Notes under the pieces: model-generated
Databases searched by the model: none
The model's input: the letters and a program-made list of their open reading frames with translations, nothing else
Told to the model about the DNA's origin: nothing
Position numbers and translations under genes: made by a program
Shown here: positions 24,314-33,070 of the stretch, in pieces
Numbering within the stretch: position 1 is the stretch's first letter
Layout of the letters: each line of letters begins with the position of its first letter
Assembly (NCBI RefSeq): GCF_003056405.1
Contig: NZ_PYVZ01000012.1
Span: 1-64,000 of the forward strand
Direction: 5' to 3'
Length of the DNA stretch: 64,000 nucleotides
Origin: Devosia indica
GTDB lineage: Bacteria; Pseudomonadota; Alphaproteobacteria; Rhizobiales; Devosiaceae

Positions 24314-25723
24314 ATGGTTGAAACAGCCGAAAGCCAGGTCGGCGGCCGCATCAAGCGCCTGCGGCGGCAGCGTCATCTCAATCAGGCCGATCTGGCCCAG
24401 GCGCTGGGCATATCCTCGAGCTATCTCAACCTGATCGAGCACAATCGGCGCAAGCTCACCGTGCCGCTGCTCTTCTCAATTGCCGGCTATTTCGGTGTCG
24501 AGCCGGGCGAACTGGTCGATGGTGATGAAGGGCGGCTGGTTGGCGATCTGATGGAGGCCTTTGGCGATGACATCTTTGCCGATAGCGATGTAACCAATCT
24601 CGAAATACGCGATCTGGCCCAGGCCAATCCGGCCGCGGCCCGGGCCGTGCTCAAGCTCTATGATCGCTATCGGCTGGCAACGGCCGGGACGCCAATGTCG
24701 CGGGACCAAGGCGAGGCGGAACCCTTCCATCTCGCCACCGATGCGATTTCGGACTTTCTGCAGGTCAACACCAACCATTTCCCGGCCCTGGAGGACGCGG
24801 CCGAACGCGTCCGCGCCGATATCGACAATGCCGGCGACAGTTTCGACGCGGCCATCCGCGCCTATCTGTTCAACGTCTTCGGGCTCGAGGTGCGGCTGGC
24901 CTCCCTGCCCCATGGCATTGCCCGCCAGCTCGATCCGGCGCGCCGCCAGGTGCTGGTCTCGGACCTGCTGCCGCCCGAAACCGCCAATTTCCTGCTCGCC
25001 CAGCATCTGGGCCAGGTGGCGGCCGAAGCCGAGATCGGCGGCATCATCGCCCAGTCCGATCTGCCCGAGGGCGATGCGCCCCTGCTGGCGCGCAATGTCC
25101 TCTCGGCCTATTTCGCCGCCGCGCTGATCATGCCCTATGCGCCCTTTCTCAAGGCCTGCCGCGACTATCGCTACGATATCGACCGGCTCGGCCGGCGCTT
25201 TGGCGCCTCTTTCGAACAGGTCTGCCACCGCATGACCACGCTGCAGCGCAAGGGCGCCTCGGGCATTCCGCTCCACCTTGTGCGCACCGACATTGCCGGC
25301 AATATCTCCAAGCGCTTTTCCCTTTCGGGCATCCACATTCCGCGCCATTCGGGCGCCTGCCCGCGCTGGAATGTCTATGCAGCGTTTCTCGCCCCCGAGC
25401 GCATCAATGTGCAATTGAGCCAGATGCCCGATGGCCAGCGCTATTTCTGCATTGCCCGCACCATCACCAAGGGCGATTACCGCTACAATGCGCCCCGCCG
25501 CTATCTCTCGATCGGGCTGGGCTGCGCCATACATCACGCCAGGGAAATGATCTATTCGGACGGCGTGGACCTGTCCTCGGACCTGCAGACCGTGCCGATC
25601 GGCGTCGGGTGCCGCATCTGTCCGCGCCTCGAATGCGGGCAAAGGGCGCATCCCCCCGCCGATCACCGCTTCCGGCTGGACGACAATATCCGCCCCGAAA
25701 GCCTTTACGCGCGCATGAGCTAG
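24314..25723 (+). CDS. ScfR/RamB-type short-chain fatty acyl transcriptional regulator
   Basis: This 469-residue regulator of acetate/propionate and glyoxylate metabolism has an XRE helix-turn-helix (RIKRLRRQRHLNQADLAQAL, SSSYLNLIEHNRRKLTVPLL), a central IrrE/ImmA-like peptidase-fold domain, and a C-terminal DUF2083-like domain with cysteines (GVGCRICPRLECGQRAHPP). In the central domain the zincin HExxH is degenerate (LLAQHLGQVAAEAE), so it is probably a sensor, not a protease. ATG 24314 has GGAGGAG upstream. It is divergent from the small gene and aceA, whose product belongs to the pathway these regulators control. Confidence 0.85.
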   Translation: MVETAESQVGGRIKRLRRQRHLNQADLAQALGISSSYLNLIEHNRRKLTVPLLFSIAGYFGVEPGELVDGDEGRLVGDLMEAFGDDIFADSDVTNLEIRDLAQANPAAARAVLKLYDRYRLATAGTPMSRDQGEAEPFHLATDAISDFLQVNTNHFPALEDAAERVRADIDNAGDSFDAAIRAYLFNVFGLEVRLASLPHGIARQLDPARRQVLVSDLLPPETANFLLAQHLGQVAAEAEIGGIIAQSDLPEGDAPLLARNVLSAYFAAALIMPYAPFLKACRDYRYDIDRLGRRFGASFEQVCHRMTTLQRKGASGIPLHLVRTDIAGNISKRFSLSGIHIPRHSGACPRWNVYAAFLAPERINVQLSQMPDGQRYFCIARTITKGDYRYNAPRRYLSIGLGCAIHHAREMIYSDGVDLSSDLQTVPIGVGCRICPRLECGQRAHPPADHRFRLDDNIRPESLYARMS

Positions 25724-25732
25724 GGTTTGGGC

Positions 25733-26440
25733 CTAGCCTTCGCGCTCGTGATTGCGCCGGTCCTGGTCCCAGCTCTGGCGCCACTCGCGCTCCAGAACGG
25801 CGCGGCGCTTGCCATAGCGCTCTTCGGTTATGGTCAGGCAGACAATCCGGTCGGTGCGGAAATTGCGAAAATCCTGGCGCAACAGGCACCAGGCGGCGAT
25901 GGTCTGCTTGCCCTCGTAAAAGGCCAGGCCAACCGGCCAGATGGTGCGGCTGGTGGGGCGGCCCTGCTCGTCTTCATAGTCGATGGTGACGGCCTTTTCC
26001 TGGCGCATGGCAAGGCGGATATCGCCCAGCACCGGAATGGGCTTGCGCTGCCCCCACAACGCCACCGGCCAGAGCGCGGTATCGCTGATCCGGTCGCGCA
26101 GATCCTCCGGCGAAGCCGTGGCAATCTTGGCCAGTGCATTGCGCGCCGCCGCGCTCAAGCCATCATCGGGCTGGGTCTCCACCCAGCGCGCACCGAGAAC
26201 GAGCGCCTCCAGCTCTTCTGGCGAAAACATCAGCGGCGGCAGGAAGAAGCCAGGCTTCAGCATATAGCCGACCCCCGCTTCCCCATCGATCGGGGCGCCC
26301 AGCCCGATAAGGGTCTGGATATCGCGATACAGCGTGCGCACCGACACGTTCTGCTCTTCGGCCAGTGCCGCAGCCGTGATCGGCCGCCGATGCCGCCGGA
26401 GCGCGTCCATGATCGAAAACAGCCTTTCGGTCTTGTCCAT
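25733..26440 (-). CDS. WYL-domain transcriptional regulator (YafY type)
   Basis: A 235-residue regulator with an N-terminal HTH_11 domain (TERLFSIMDALRRHRRPITAAALAEEQNVSVRTLYRDIQTL) followed by a WYL-type ligand domain (IRLAMRQEKAVTIDYEDEQGRPTSRTIWPVGLAFYEGKQTIAAWC) and the usual basic tail. The start at ATG 26440 follows GGAGGGA at five bases. WYL regulators often respond to nucleic acid ligands or DNA damage. It is convergent with the ScfR gene, with only nine bases between the stop codons, and its target is not evident. Confidence 0.85.
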   Translation of the reverse strand: MDKTERLFSIMDALRRHRRPITAAALAEEQNVSVRTLYRDIQTLIGLGAPIDGEAGVGYMLKPGFFLPPLMFSPEELEALVLGARWVETQPDDGLSAAARNALAKIATASPEDLRDRISDTALWPVALWGQRKPIPVLGDIRLAMRQEKAVTIDYEDEQGRPTSRTIWPVGLAFYEGKQTIAAWCLLRQDFRNFRTDRIVCLTITEERYGKRRAVLEREWRQSWDQDRRNHEREG

Positions 26441-26535
26441 AGACGTCCCTCCATCGCGGCCTCCTGCCAGCGTCAACGGCAGGACCATGGGCATTTGGGC
26501 TGACAGACCGCGTCAGCATCACCAAGGATTTGGCG

Positions 26536-27546
26536 TCAGGCGATCTCGAATTCGCACCAATGGCTATAGGGCCGGTCGGGCGAATAGATGACATTGGGGA
26601 AATGCGGATTGTGCACCGCATCGGCAAAGGCCTGGTCTTCCAGGCAGAAGCCCGAATGCTTGCCATAGCGCTTGCCACCAAGGCCCGGCACCGGCACCTC
26701 GGTCCACACTCCGTTATAGACCTGCACCCCCGGCCGGTCGCTCCAGAGCTTGAGCGTCAGCGCCTTGTCGGGTGAGACAACGCTGGCAATCGGGTCGGCA
26801 AGCCTGCGGCCGGTATCGAGCACCATGCCGATATCATAATCAACCGGCGCCCCGTTGGCGTCGCGCATGGTCCGTGGCTGGCGCAGATCATAGACGGTGC
26901 TTTTGGAGGGCAGGATGGCCCCGGTCGGCGCCAGATCGTCACCCAGCTCGGTATAGGCCGAGGAATTGACCTGGATGGTGTGGTCGAGCACATCCTCAGT
27001 TGTGCCCAGATTGAAATATTGATGCTGCACGAGGCTGATCGGGGTGGCCCGGTCGGTTGTCGCGCTCAATTCGAGCCGCAGGCGATTGCCACTAAGGGTA
27101 TAGGTGGCGGCAAAATTGACATTGCCGGGATAGCCCATGGCGCCGTCGGGCGAAAAATGGGTGAAGCGCACCGCATTATTGGCGCTGTCGACCTGACCCT
27201 GCCAGACCTGCCGTCCCAGCCCCTCATCGCCACCATGCAATTGCAGCTCGCCCGCATTGGGCGGCAATTGATAGGTCACCCCATCGAGCTCGAAGCTGGC
27301 ATTCTTGATGCGATTGGCCACGCGTCCGGCCAGCGACCCGAAATGCGGGCTATGGGCGGGATAGGCGTCAAACTGGTCAAAGCCCAGCACGACAGAGCGC
27401 TCACCCCCGGCCACCGGGACGCGCCAGTCACGCACCACCACGCCATAGCCGATAATGTCGACACTGACCCCGGTATCGCTGGTCAGGCGGAATTGATCCA
27501 CCCGTTGTCCATTGTGCTCCCCGAAACCTGAAACTGCGACTGCCAT
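26536..27546 (-). CDS. galM: Aldose 1-epimerase (mutarotase)
   Basis: The enzyme interconverts alpha and beta anomers of free sugars. Visible features are NAGELQLHGGDEGLGRQVW (catalytic His), SLVQHQYFNLG (second His), PTGAILPSKSTVYDL, and the C-terminal YNGVWTEVPVPGLGG...HSGFCLEDQAFADA with the catalytic Glu. Length 336 is standard. ATG 27546 is preceded by a GGGGG stretch. It is divergent from the LacI-type regulator of the xylose operon, and mutarotase beside xylose genes makes sense because xylose isomerase acts on the alpha anomer. Confidence 0.9.
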   Translation of the reverse strand: MAVAVSGFGEHNGQRVDQFRLTSDTGVSVDIIGYGVVVRDWRVPVAGGERSVVLGFDQFDAYPAHSPHFGSLAGRVANRIKNASFELDGVTYQLPPNAGELQLHGGDEGLGRQVWQGQVDSANNAVRFTHFSPDGAMGYPGNVNFAATYTLSGNRLRLELSATTDRATPISLVQHQYFNLGTTEDVLDHTIQVNSSAYTELGDDLAPTGAILPSKSTVYDLRQPRTMRDANGAPVDYDIGMVLDTGRRLADPIASVVSPDKALTLKLWSDRPGVQVYNGVWTEVPVPGLGGKRYGKHSGFCLEDQAFADAVHNPHFPNVIYSPDRPYSHWCEFEIA

Positions 27547-27706
27547 GACGGTGGCCCCCTTCCCATCTGTTCGGCGCGGAGCTGTAGCGCTATTCGCCCC
27601 TCTGCTGCAACGCTGCACTTGACCTTTGCGCAAGGCGTGGGGAAGTGTGCTGGCATCAAAGCGCATGGCGGAACGCCATTTGCGCGCTGTTCGCGGGGGA
27701 GCGGAT

Positions 27707-28750
27707 TTGAACGAAGAGACGATCAGGCGACGGGCAACGGTGCATGATGTGGCCCGGGCTGCAGGGGTCTCGCTGGCCACGGTCGACCGGGTGCTCAATG
27801 GCCGGCCTGGCGTCCGGGCCGCGACCGCCGAAAAGGTCGAACAGGCCATTGCCGAATTGGGCTTTGCCCGCGATCTCAACGCGTCCCTGATGGCTCGGGC
27901 CCGCGATCTCAGCGTGGTCTTCTTTATTCCTGATGGCTCCAATGAGTTCATGGACAGCCTGGCCGAAGCCGTGCATCGGCGCTCGCCTCTGGCCCTGGCT
28001 GACCATATCCATCTCGATCTGCGCCGGGTCAGGGCGCTTGACGCCGCCGGGCTGGCCGAAAGCCTCAGCCAGCTCGCGCCGCGTGAATGCGATTGTGCGG
28101 TGATCGTTTCGAGCGATGAGCCCGAAGTGCTCGCCGCCATCGACGCTGCACAGCGCCGCGGCATTGCGGTGATGACCCTGGTGTCGGACCTGCCCGCCTC
28201 GGCACGCCGCAATTTCATCGGCATCGACAATGTGGCCGCCGGCCGCACCGCCGCCTCCCTGATGGGCCGGTTTTTGCCCCAGGGCGGCAAGGTGGCCGTG
28301 GTGGCCGGCTCGCTGCATTTGCGCGATCATGCCGAGCGGCTCGATGGCTTTCGCGCGGCGCTGGGCGCAGAATTTCCCGCGCTGGAGATCATCGGCCCGC
28401 TCGAAGGCCATGACGAACGCACCGAGACCGCAGAGATCATTACGGCCCTTCTGGCCGAGCATGCCGATCTCGGCGGCCTCTATAATCTGGGCGCCGGCAA
28501 TGCCGGCCTGGTGTCGGCCCTCGAGGCGTCGGGGCGCAGCGGCAATCTGCGCGTGATTGCCCATGAGCTGACCGCGCCTACCCGGGCCGGGCTGGCTAGC
28601 GGCGCCATTGATGTGGTGCTCGACCAGAATCCGGATGGCGAAATCCGCGAGGCCATTGCCGCCGCCCGCGCGCTGGCGCTGGATGCCAGTCGCGTTGCGG
28701 TAACGGATCCAATCGAGATCGGCATTTTCCTGCGGGACAATTTGCGGTGA
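27707..28750 (+). CDS. LacI-family regulator of the xylose locus
   Basis: This 347-residue regulator has the LacI helix-turn-helix (VHDVARAAGVSLATVDRVLNGRPGV) and a periplasmic-binding-protein-like domain (DLSVVFFIPDGSNEFM, NVAAGRTAASLMGRFLPQGGKVAVVAG, LGGLYNLGAGNAGL). I start at TTG 27707 because GGGGGAG lies five bases upstream and the protein then begins just before the HTH; earlier in-frame starts at 27626 and 27665 have no good ribosome site. It is upstream of xylB-xylA on the same strand and divergent from galM, and probably represses both in the absence of pentose. A copy of its last codons is repeated downstream (28864-28893). Confidence 0.88.
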   Translation: MNEETIRRRATVHDVARAAGVSLATVDRVLNGRPGVRAATAEKVEQAIAELGFARDLNASLMARARDLSVVFFIPDGSNEFMDSLAEAVHRRSPLALADHIHLDLRRVRALDAAGLAESLSQLAPRECDCAVIVSSDEPEVLAAIDAAQRRGIAVMTLVSDLPASARRNFIGIDNVAAGRTAASLMGRFLPQGGKVAVVAGSLHLRDHAERLDGFRAALGAEFPALEIIGPLEGHDERTETAEIITALLAEHADLGGLYNLGAGNAGLVSALEASGRSGNLRVIAHELTAPTRAGLASGAIDVVLDQNPDGEIREAIAAARALALDASRVAVTDPIEIGIFLRDNLR

Positions 28751-28810
28751 AGTGACCCGTACAGGGCCGCTCCCCGCCACTCAGGCATGGCCTTCCTGGC
28801 CTTCTCACCT

Positions 28811-28835
28811 AAAATCTCCCCACCGGGGAGATTTT
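28811..28835 (+). terminator. Terminator after the lacI-type gene
   Basis: AAAATCTCCCC (28811-28821) pairs perfectly with GGGGAGATTTT (28825-28835) around a 3-base loop, giving an A-tract/stem/T-tract structure suited to bidirectional intrinsic termination. Confidence 0.75.
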
Positions 28836-28863
28836 GCCTTCGGCACGGTTCGAAGTTGAAAAT

Positions 28864-28893
28864 GGGATTTTCCTGCGCGACAATCTGCGCTAA
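28864..28893 (+). pseudogene. Vestigial 3' end of a second lacI-type gene
   Basis: These 30 bases read GIFLRDNLR and a TAA stop. They match the last 30 bases of the lacI gene (28721-28750, same residues, TGA stop) at 25 of 30 positions, and all five differences keep the residue or the stop. There is no open frame in front. This is what remains when most of a gene has been replaced or displaced; see the finding. Confidence 0.65.
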
Positions 28894-28948
28894 ACACGGC
28901 GCCAATCACCAAATCGGCGTGGCCCGAAACGGGCGGGAGGACGTTCGA

Positions 28949-28987
28949 ATGATTTTTGCAATTGTGCATGAGGTACGTGCCTCATGA
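28949..28987 (+). CDS. Possible 12-residue leader peptide overlapping xylB
   Basis: ATG 28949 with a strong GGGAGGA ribosome site six bases upstream opens a 12-codon frame ([12 protein letters not shown]) whose TGA overlaps the xylB ATG as ATGA. This arrangement would couple xylB translation to the leader. Nothing in the peptide suggests attenuation by specific codons. It may simply be a fortuitous start. Confidence 0.35.
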   Translation: MIFAIVHEVRAS

Positions 28988-30447
28988 CATTTCTCGGCAT
29001 TGATATCGGCACATCGGGGGTCAAGGCGCTCCTGATCGACGAGAACGGCAAGGCGCTGGGCGAGGCCTCGGCGCCTGCTGTCGAGCCGGTGCGGCCCCAG
29101 CCCGGCTGGTCCGAGCAGAACCCCGCCGATTGGTGGACGGCAACCCTGGGCGCCATCGACGCGCTCAAGCAGAGCCATGGCGCGGCGCTGGCCGCGGTCA
29201 AGGGCGTTGGACTGTCCGGTCACATGCATGGCGCGACGCTTCTGGGCGAGAATGACGCGGTGCTGCGCCCCTGTATTCTGTGGAATGACGGGCGCTCGGC
29301 GGCCGAATGTGCCGAGATGGAAGCGGCATTGCCCACTTTGCGGGATCTGGCCGGCAATATCGCCATGCCCGGCTTCACCGCCCCCAAGATCGCCTGGGTC
29401 CGCAAGCACGAGCCCGAAATCTATGCCCGCATCAGAAAGGTGCTGCTGCCCAAGGCCTATGTGCGCCTCCTGCTGACCGGCGAACATGTCGAGGAGATGT
29501 CCGACGCCGCCGGCACGCTCTGGCTGGATGTTGCAAAACGTGACTGGTCCGACGATCTGCTGGGCGTCACCAGCCTTGGCCGCGAACACATGCCGTCTCT
29601 GGTCGAAGGCTCGGCCGTCTCGGCACAGTTGAAGCCCGACCTGATGGCGCGCTGGGGCATGTCGGGCCCTGTCGTGGTGGCCGGCGGCGCGGGTGACAAT
29701 GCGGCAGCGGCCTGTGGCATTGGCGCGGTCCGGCCCGGCGAGGGATTCGTGTCGCTGGGCACCTCGGGCGTGCTGTTTGTCTCCAACGAAACATTCAGCC
29801 CCAATACCGAAGGGGCGGTGCACGCCTTCTGCCATGCCATCCCCGATACCTGGCACCAGATGGGTGTCATCCTCTCGGCGACGGATAGCCTGAACTGGCT
29901 GTCCCGCATCACCGGCAGGAAACAGGCCGAACTCTCGGGTGAGGCCGAGGCCCAGTTCAAGGGACCGGGCGAAACCATCTTCCTGCCCTATCTCTCGGGC
30001 GAGCGGACCCCGCACAATAACGCGGCTGCGCGCGGCTCGTTCACCGGTCTTTCCCAATCCACCGATCCTGCCCAGTTGGCGCAGGCCGTGATGGAAGGCG
30101 TCAGCTTTGCCATGCGCGATTGCCAGCGGGTGCTGGCCGATGCCGGCACCGCGATCAACCGCCTGCTGGCGGTCGGCGGGGGCAGCAAGTCCGCGCTCTG
30201 GCTCAAAATGCTGGCCACCAATCTCGATATGGAAATTGCCCTGCCCGAAGACGGCGATTTCGGCGGTGCCCTCGGGGCGGCCCGGCTGGGTCTCTGCGCC
30301 GCCACCGGCGCCAATCCGATGGATGTCATGTCCATGCCGCCGATCAAGACCACCATCGCGCCCGACACATCCCTGTCGGCCGCCTATTCCGATCAATATG
30401 CGCGCTATCGCGCCCTTTATCCCGCCATTGAGGAGGCAAGTTCGTGA
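28984..30447 (+). CDS. xylB: Xylulokinase
   Basis: This FGGY-family kinase phosphorylates D-xylulose to xylulose 5-phosphate, the second step of xylose use. Features include the N-terminal phosphate loop [67 protein letters not shown] and the C-terminal ATP site [19 protein letters not shown]. The 487-residue length is normal. It precedes xylA with a 4-base overlap, so the two are translationally coupled. Confidence 0.95.
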   Translation: MTFLGIDIGTSGVKALLIDENGKALGEASAPAVEPVRPQPGWSEQNPADWWTATLGAIDALKQSHGAALAAVKGVGLSGHMHGATLLGENDAVLRPCILWNDGRSAAECAEMEAALPTLRDLAGNIAMPGFTAPKIAWVRKHEPEIYARIRKVLLPKAYVRLLLTGEHVEEMSDAAGTLWLDVAKRDWSDDLLGVTSLGREHMPSLVEGSAVSAQLKPDLMARWGMSGPVVVAGGAGDNAAAACGIGAVRPGEGFVSLGTSGVLFVSNETFSPNTEGAVHAFCHAIPDTWHQMGVILSATDSLNWLSRITGRKQAELSGEAEAQFKGPGETIFLPYLSGERTPHNNAAARGSFTGLSQSTDPAQLAQAVMEGVSFAMRDCQRVLADAGTAINRLLAVGGGSKSALWLKMLATNLDMEIALPEDGDFGGALGAARLGLCAATGANPMDVMSMPPIKTTIAPDTSLSAAYSDQYARYRALYPAIEEASS

Positions 30448-31751
30448 CCGATTTTTTCAAGGGCCTGAGCCAGGTCAAATATGAAGGCCCGACATCCAGG
30501 AATCCGCTGGCCTATCGCCACTACAACAAGGACGAAGTGATTGCCGGCAAGCGGATGGAAGACCATATCCGCCCAGCCATCGCCTATTGGCACACCTTTG
30601 CCCAGGAGGGGGGCGACCCCTTTGGTGGCCGTACCTTCGACCGTCCCTGGTTCGACAAGGGCATGGAGGGCGCCAAGCTCAAGGCCGATGTGGCCTTTGA
30701 ATTCTTCAACCTGATCGATGTGCCCTACTACGCCTTCCACGATGTGGACGTCTCTCCCGAGGGCGCGACGCTGGCCGAGAGCAACAAGAACCTCCGCGTC
30801 ATCGGCGATATCCTTGCCGCCAAGATGCAGGAAACCGGCAAGAAGCTGCTCTGGGGCACGGCCAATCTGTTCTCCAATCGCCGCTATATGGCCGGCGCCG
30901 CCACCAATCCCGACCCGGAAGTCTTCGCCTATGCCGCCGGCCAGGTGAAGGCCGTGCTTGAGCTGACCAATGAGCTGGGCGGCGAGAACTATGTGCTCTG
31001 GGGCGGCCGCGAGGGCTACGAAACCCTGCTCAACACCAAGATCGGCCAGGAACAGGACCAGATGGCCCGCTTCCTGACCCTGGTCATCGAGCATGCCGAC
31101 GAGATCGGCTTCAAGGGCCAGATTCTGATCGAGCCCAAGCCGCAGGAACCGTCCAAGCATCAGTATGACTACGACGTCGCCACGGTTTATGGCTTCTTGC
31201 AGAAATATGGTCTCGAAAAGAAGGTGAAGTGCAATATCGAGGTTGGCCATGCCTTCCTCGCCGGCCATTCCTTCGAGCATGAACTGGCCGTCGCCTCCTC
31301 GCTGGGCATGCTCGGCTCGGTCGACGCCAATCGCAATGATCTCCAGTCCGGCTGGGACACCGATCATTTCCCCAACAATGCGGGCGAGATGGCCCTGGCC
31401 TTCTATTACATCCTCAAGCAGGGCGGTCTCGGCAAGGGCGGCTTCAACTTCGACGCCAAGGTGCGCCGCCAGTCGCTCGATCCCGCCGACCTGCTGCATG
31501 GCCATATCCTGGGTCTCGATACGCTGGCCCGCGGCCTCAAGGGTGCAGTGGCGATGATCGAAGACGGCGAATTCGACAAGCTGCTCGATGACCGCTATGC
31601 CGGTTGGGACAATGGCTTGGGCAAGGATATTCTGTCCGGCAAGCTGAGCCTGGCCGATATCGCCGCCAAGGTCGATGCCGATGGCATCAATCCCCAGCCG
31701 CGCTCCGGCCGCCAGGAATATCTCGAAAACCTGGTCAATCGGTTCGTCTGA
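30444..31751 (+). CDS. xylA: Xylose isomerase
   Basis: The enzyme converts D-xylose to D-xylulose using two divalent metals. It has the family signatures [18 protein letters not shown] (catalytic His and Asp), [33 protein letters not shown] (metal-binding Glu), [17 protein letters not shown], and [17 protein letters not shown]. The 435-residue length matches the longer class II isomerases. The start is a GTG inside the xylB stop (GTGA). A hairpin follows the stop. Confidence 0.96.
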   Translation: MTDFFKGLSQVKYEGPTSRNPLAYRHYNKDEVIAGKRMEDHIRPAIAYWHTFAQEGGDPFGGRTFDRPWFDKGMEGAKLKADVAFEFFNLIDVPYYAFHDVDVSPEGATLAESNKNLRVIGDILAAKMQETGKKLLWGTANLFSNRRYMAGAATNPDPEVFAYAAGQVKAVLELTNELGGENYVLWGGREGYETLLNTKIGQEQDQMARFLTLVIEHADEIGFKGQILIEPKPQEPSKHQYDYDVATVYGFLQKYGLEKKVKCNIEVGHAFLAGHSFEHELAVASSLGMLGSVDANRNDLQSGWDTDHFPNNAGEMALAFYYILKQGGLGKGGFNFDAKVRRQSLDPADLLHGHILGLDTLARGLKGAVAMIEDGEFDKLLDDRYAGWDNGLGKDILSGKLSLADIAAKVDADGINPQPRSGRQEYLENLVNRFV

Positions 31752-31760
31752 CCTCGAGCG

Positions 31761-31789
31761 GGCCATGAGAGCTCTGCTGCTCGAATGGC
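31761..31789. repeat. Short dispersed repeat, copy A
   Basis: GGCCATGAGAGCTCTGCTGC followed by TCGAATGGC occurs ten bases after xylA. Nearly the same sequence, two to three bases shorter, occurs at 45,884-45,910 after the universal stress gene. The ends are inverted (GCCAT/ATGGC), so each copy can fold. Confidence 0.6.
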
Positions 31790-31794
31790 AATCT

Positions 31795-31821
31795 TCCGGC
31801 GCCCCCGGTGGGGGTGCCGGA
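31795..31821. terminator. Hairpin between xylA and the LOV kinase gene
   Basis: TCCGGCGCCCCC (31795-31806) and GGGGGTGCCGGA (31810-31821) pair over 12 positions with one G-U wobble and a 3-base loop, between two converging genes. It probably terminates transcription from both sides. Confidence 0.6.
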
Positions 31822-31828
31822 CCCTATG

Positions 31829-32911
31829 TCAGGCTTCCGGCTGCATGGGAATCTCGACGATGAAAGCCGTGCCCTTCTCACCACGCTCAACCCGCAGCTC
31901 GGCCTTGAGGTGATCGATTTCGTGCAACAGCATTTTCATGCCGAAGCCGCTGACGGCACGCGGATCGAAGTCGGCAGGCAGGCCTCTGCCGTCATCGCGC
32001 ACAATCAGCGCGATGCCCTCCCCGTTTCGTCGGGCTGTCACGGCGATGATTCCGCCATCCTCCTGCCCATAGGCATGCTTTTGTGCATTGGTGACCAGTT
32101 CCGAGACGATCAGCGCGATGGGGGTGACCAGTTCTTCGCCGATCTCTATGCGGTCGGCAGAAGAGACCACCTGTGCCCGGCTGATATGGTCGAGTTTTTC
32201 GCAGATCGAACTGATGATCTGGCCGATCTCGATCTTGGCGTCGAGGTCGCCATGTTCGATGATGCGTTGGATTTCGACAATGGCCTGGATGCGGCTGAGT
32301 GCCCCCACCAGCGCGTTTCGCGCCGTGTCATCGGACAGGCTGGACAATTGCATGCGCAGCATGGCTTGGATCAGGGCAAGGGAATTGCGGACACGATGCG
32401 TCATTTCGCGGGCCATGTGATGGGTCCGCTCGGCCTGGTCGCGCAGGGCGGTGGTCTTTTCGTCCAGTTCCTGCCGCAGATTTTCAGTTCGCGTCATGCG
32501 CTCGGTGACATCGACCTGGGTAGCAATGAAATAGAGCAGGTCGCCATGGTCGTCGAGCATGGGCGCCATGTGCAGCTCGTTCCAGAAGCTGCTGCCATCC
32601 TTGCGGTAGTTGAGGATCTCGCGGCTGATCGTGGCCTTGTCACGGACAGCATCCTTGAGCGCCTGGCGGTCTGCGTCACGTGTCTCGGGGCCCTGCAGGA
32701 ACCGGCAATTGCGCCCCAGCACCTCATGCTCTTCATAACCGGTGAGCTTAAGGAAGGCGTCATTGACAAATACCAGCGGGCAATCGGCCTCATATGGATC
32801 TGCAATGGCAATAGGAACAGCGCTGGATTCTACGGCGTGCACGAAGGGCTGCAGCCGCATCTTGGATTTGACGTTCTTCCAGTAGGATATTTCGCGGATT
32901 TGATGGTCCAA
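31829..32911 (-). CDS. LOV-domain (blue-light) histidine kinase
   Basis: This 360-residue protein has a flavin-binding LOV/PAS domain with the diagnostic GRNCRFLQG motif (photo-adduct Cys69), a Jalpha-type linker (LRQELDEKTTALRDQAERTHH) and an HWE/HisKA_2-type kinase: phospho-acceptor EMTHRVRNSLALIQ (His172), ALIVSELVTNAQKHA (N box), DDGRGLPADF and GFGMKMLLHEI. LOV kinases of this type sense blue light and signal through separate response regulators, as in Brucella. It has no transmembrane segment and no cognate regulator adjacent. The start is a TTG at 32911 with a weak ribosome site; ATG 32860 is an alternative. It sits between xylA and the xylosidase on the opposite strand. Confidence 0.92.
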   Translation of the reverse strand: MDHQIREISYWKNVKSKMRLQPFVHAVESSAVPIAIADPYEADCPLVFVNDAFLKLTGYEEHEVLGRNCRFLQGPETRDADRQALKDAVRDKATISREILNYRKDGSSFWNELHMAPMLDDHGDLLYFIATQVDVTERMTRTENLRQELDEKTTALRDQAERTHHMAREMTHRVRNSLALIQAMLRMQLSSLSDDTARNALVGALSRIQAIVEIQRIIEHGDLDAKIEIGQIISSICEKLDHISRAQVVSSADRIEIGEELVTPIALIVSELVTNAQKHAYGQEDGGIIAVTARRNGEGIALIVRDDGRGLPADFDPRAVSGFGMKMLLHEIDHLKAELRVERGEKGTAFIVEIPMQPEA

Positions 32912-33070
32912 GGCGTCTCGCTTCAGTTTGCCGCCCGGTCAGGTCGTGGCGGCCCGGTTTTCGTATCGATCGCTAAGTTTCAGGCGAACTGCCTGAACGC
33001 AAGCGGATCGGGCTTCAATTTTCGTCATACAACGCATTAAGCGGCTTTTTGGTCGCACGAGGAGGATATC

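Noticed and set aside
26536..28290. Leftward open frame of 584 codons joined to galM
   Set aside because: Only the part from 27,546 down is galM; the upstream extension is antisense to the lacI-type gene and of low complexity.
30417..31766. Leftward frame of 449 codons
   Set aside because: It is the exact mirror of xylA, which is unmistakable.
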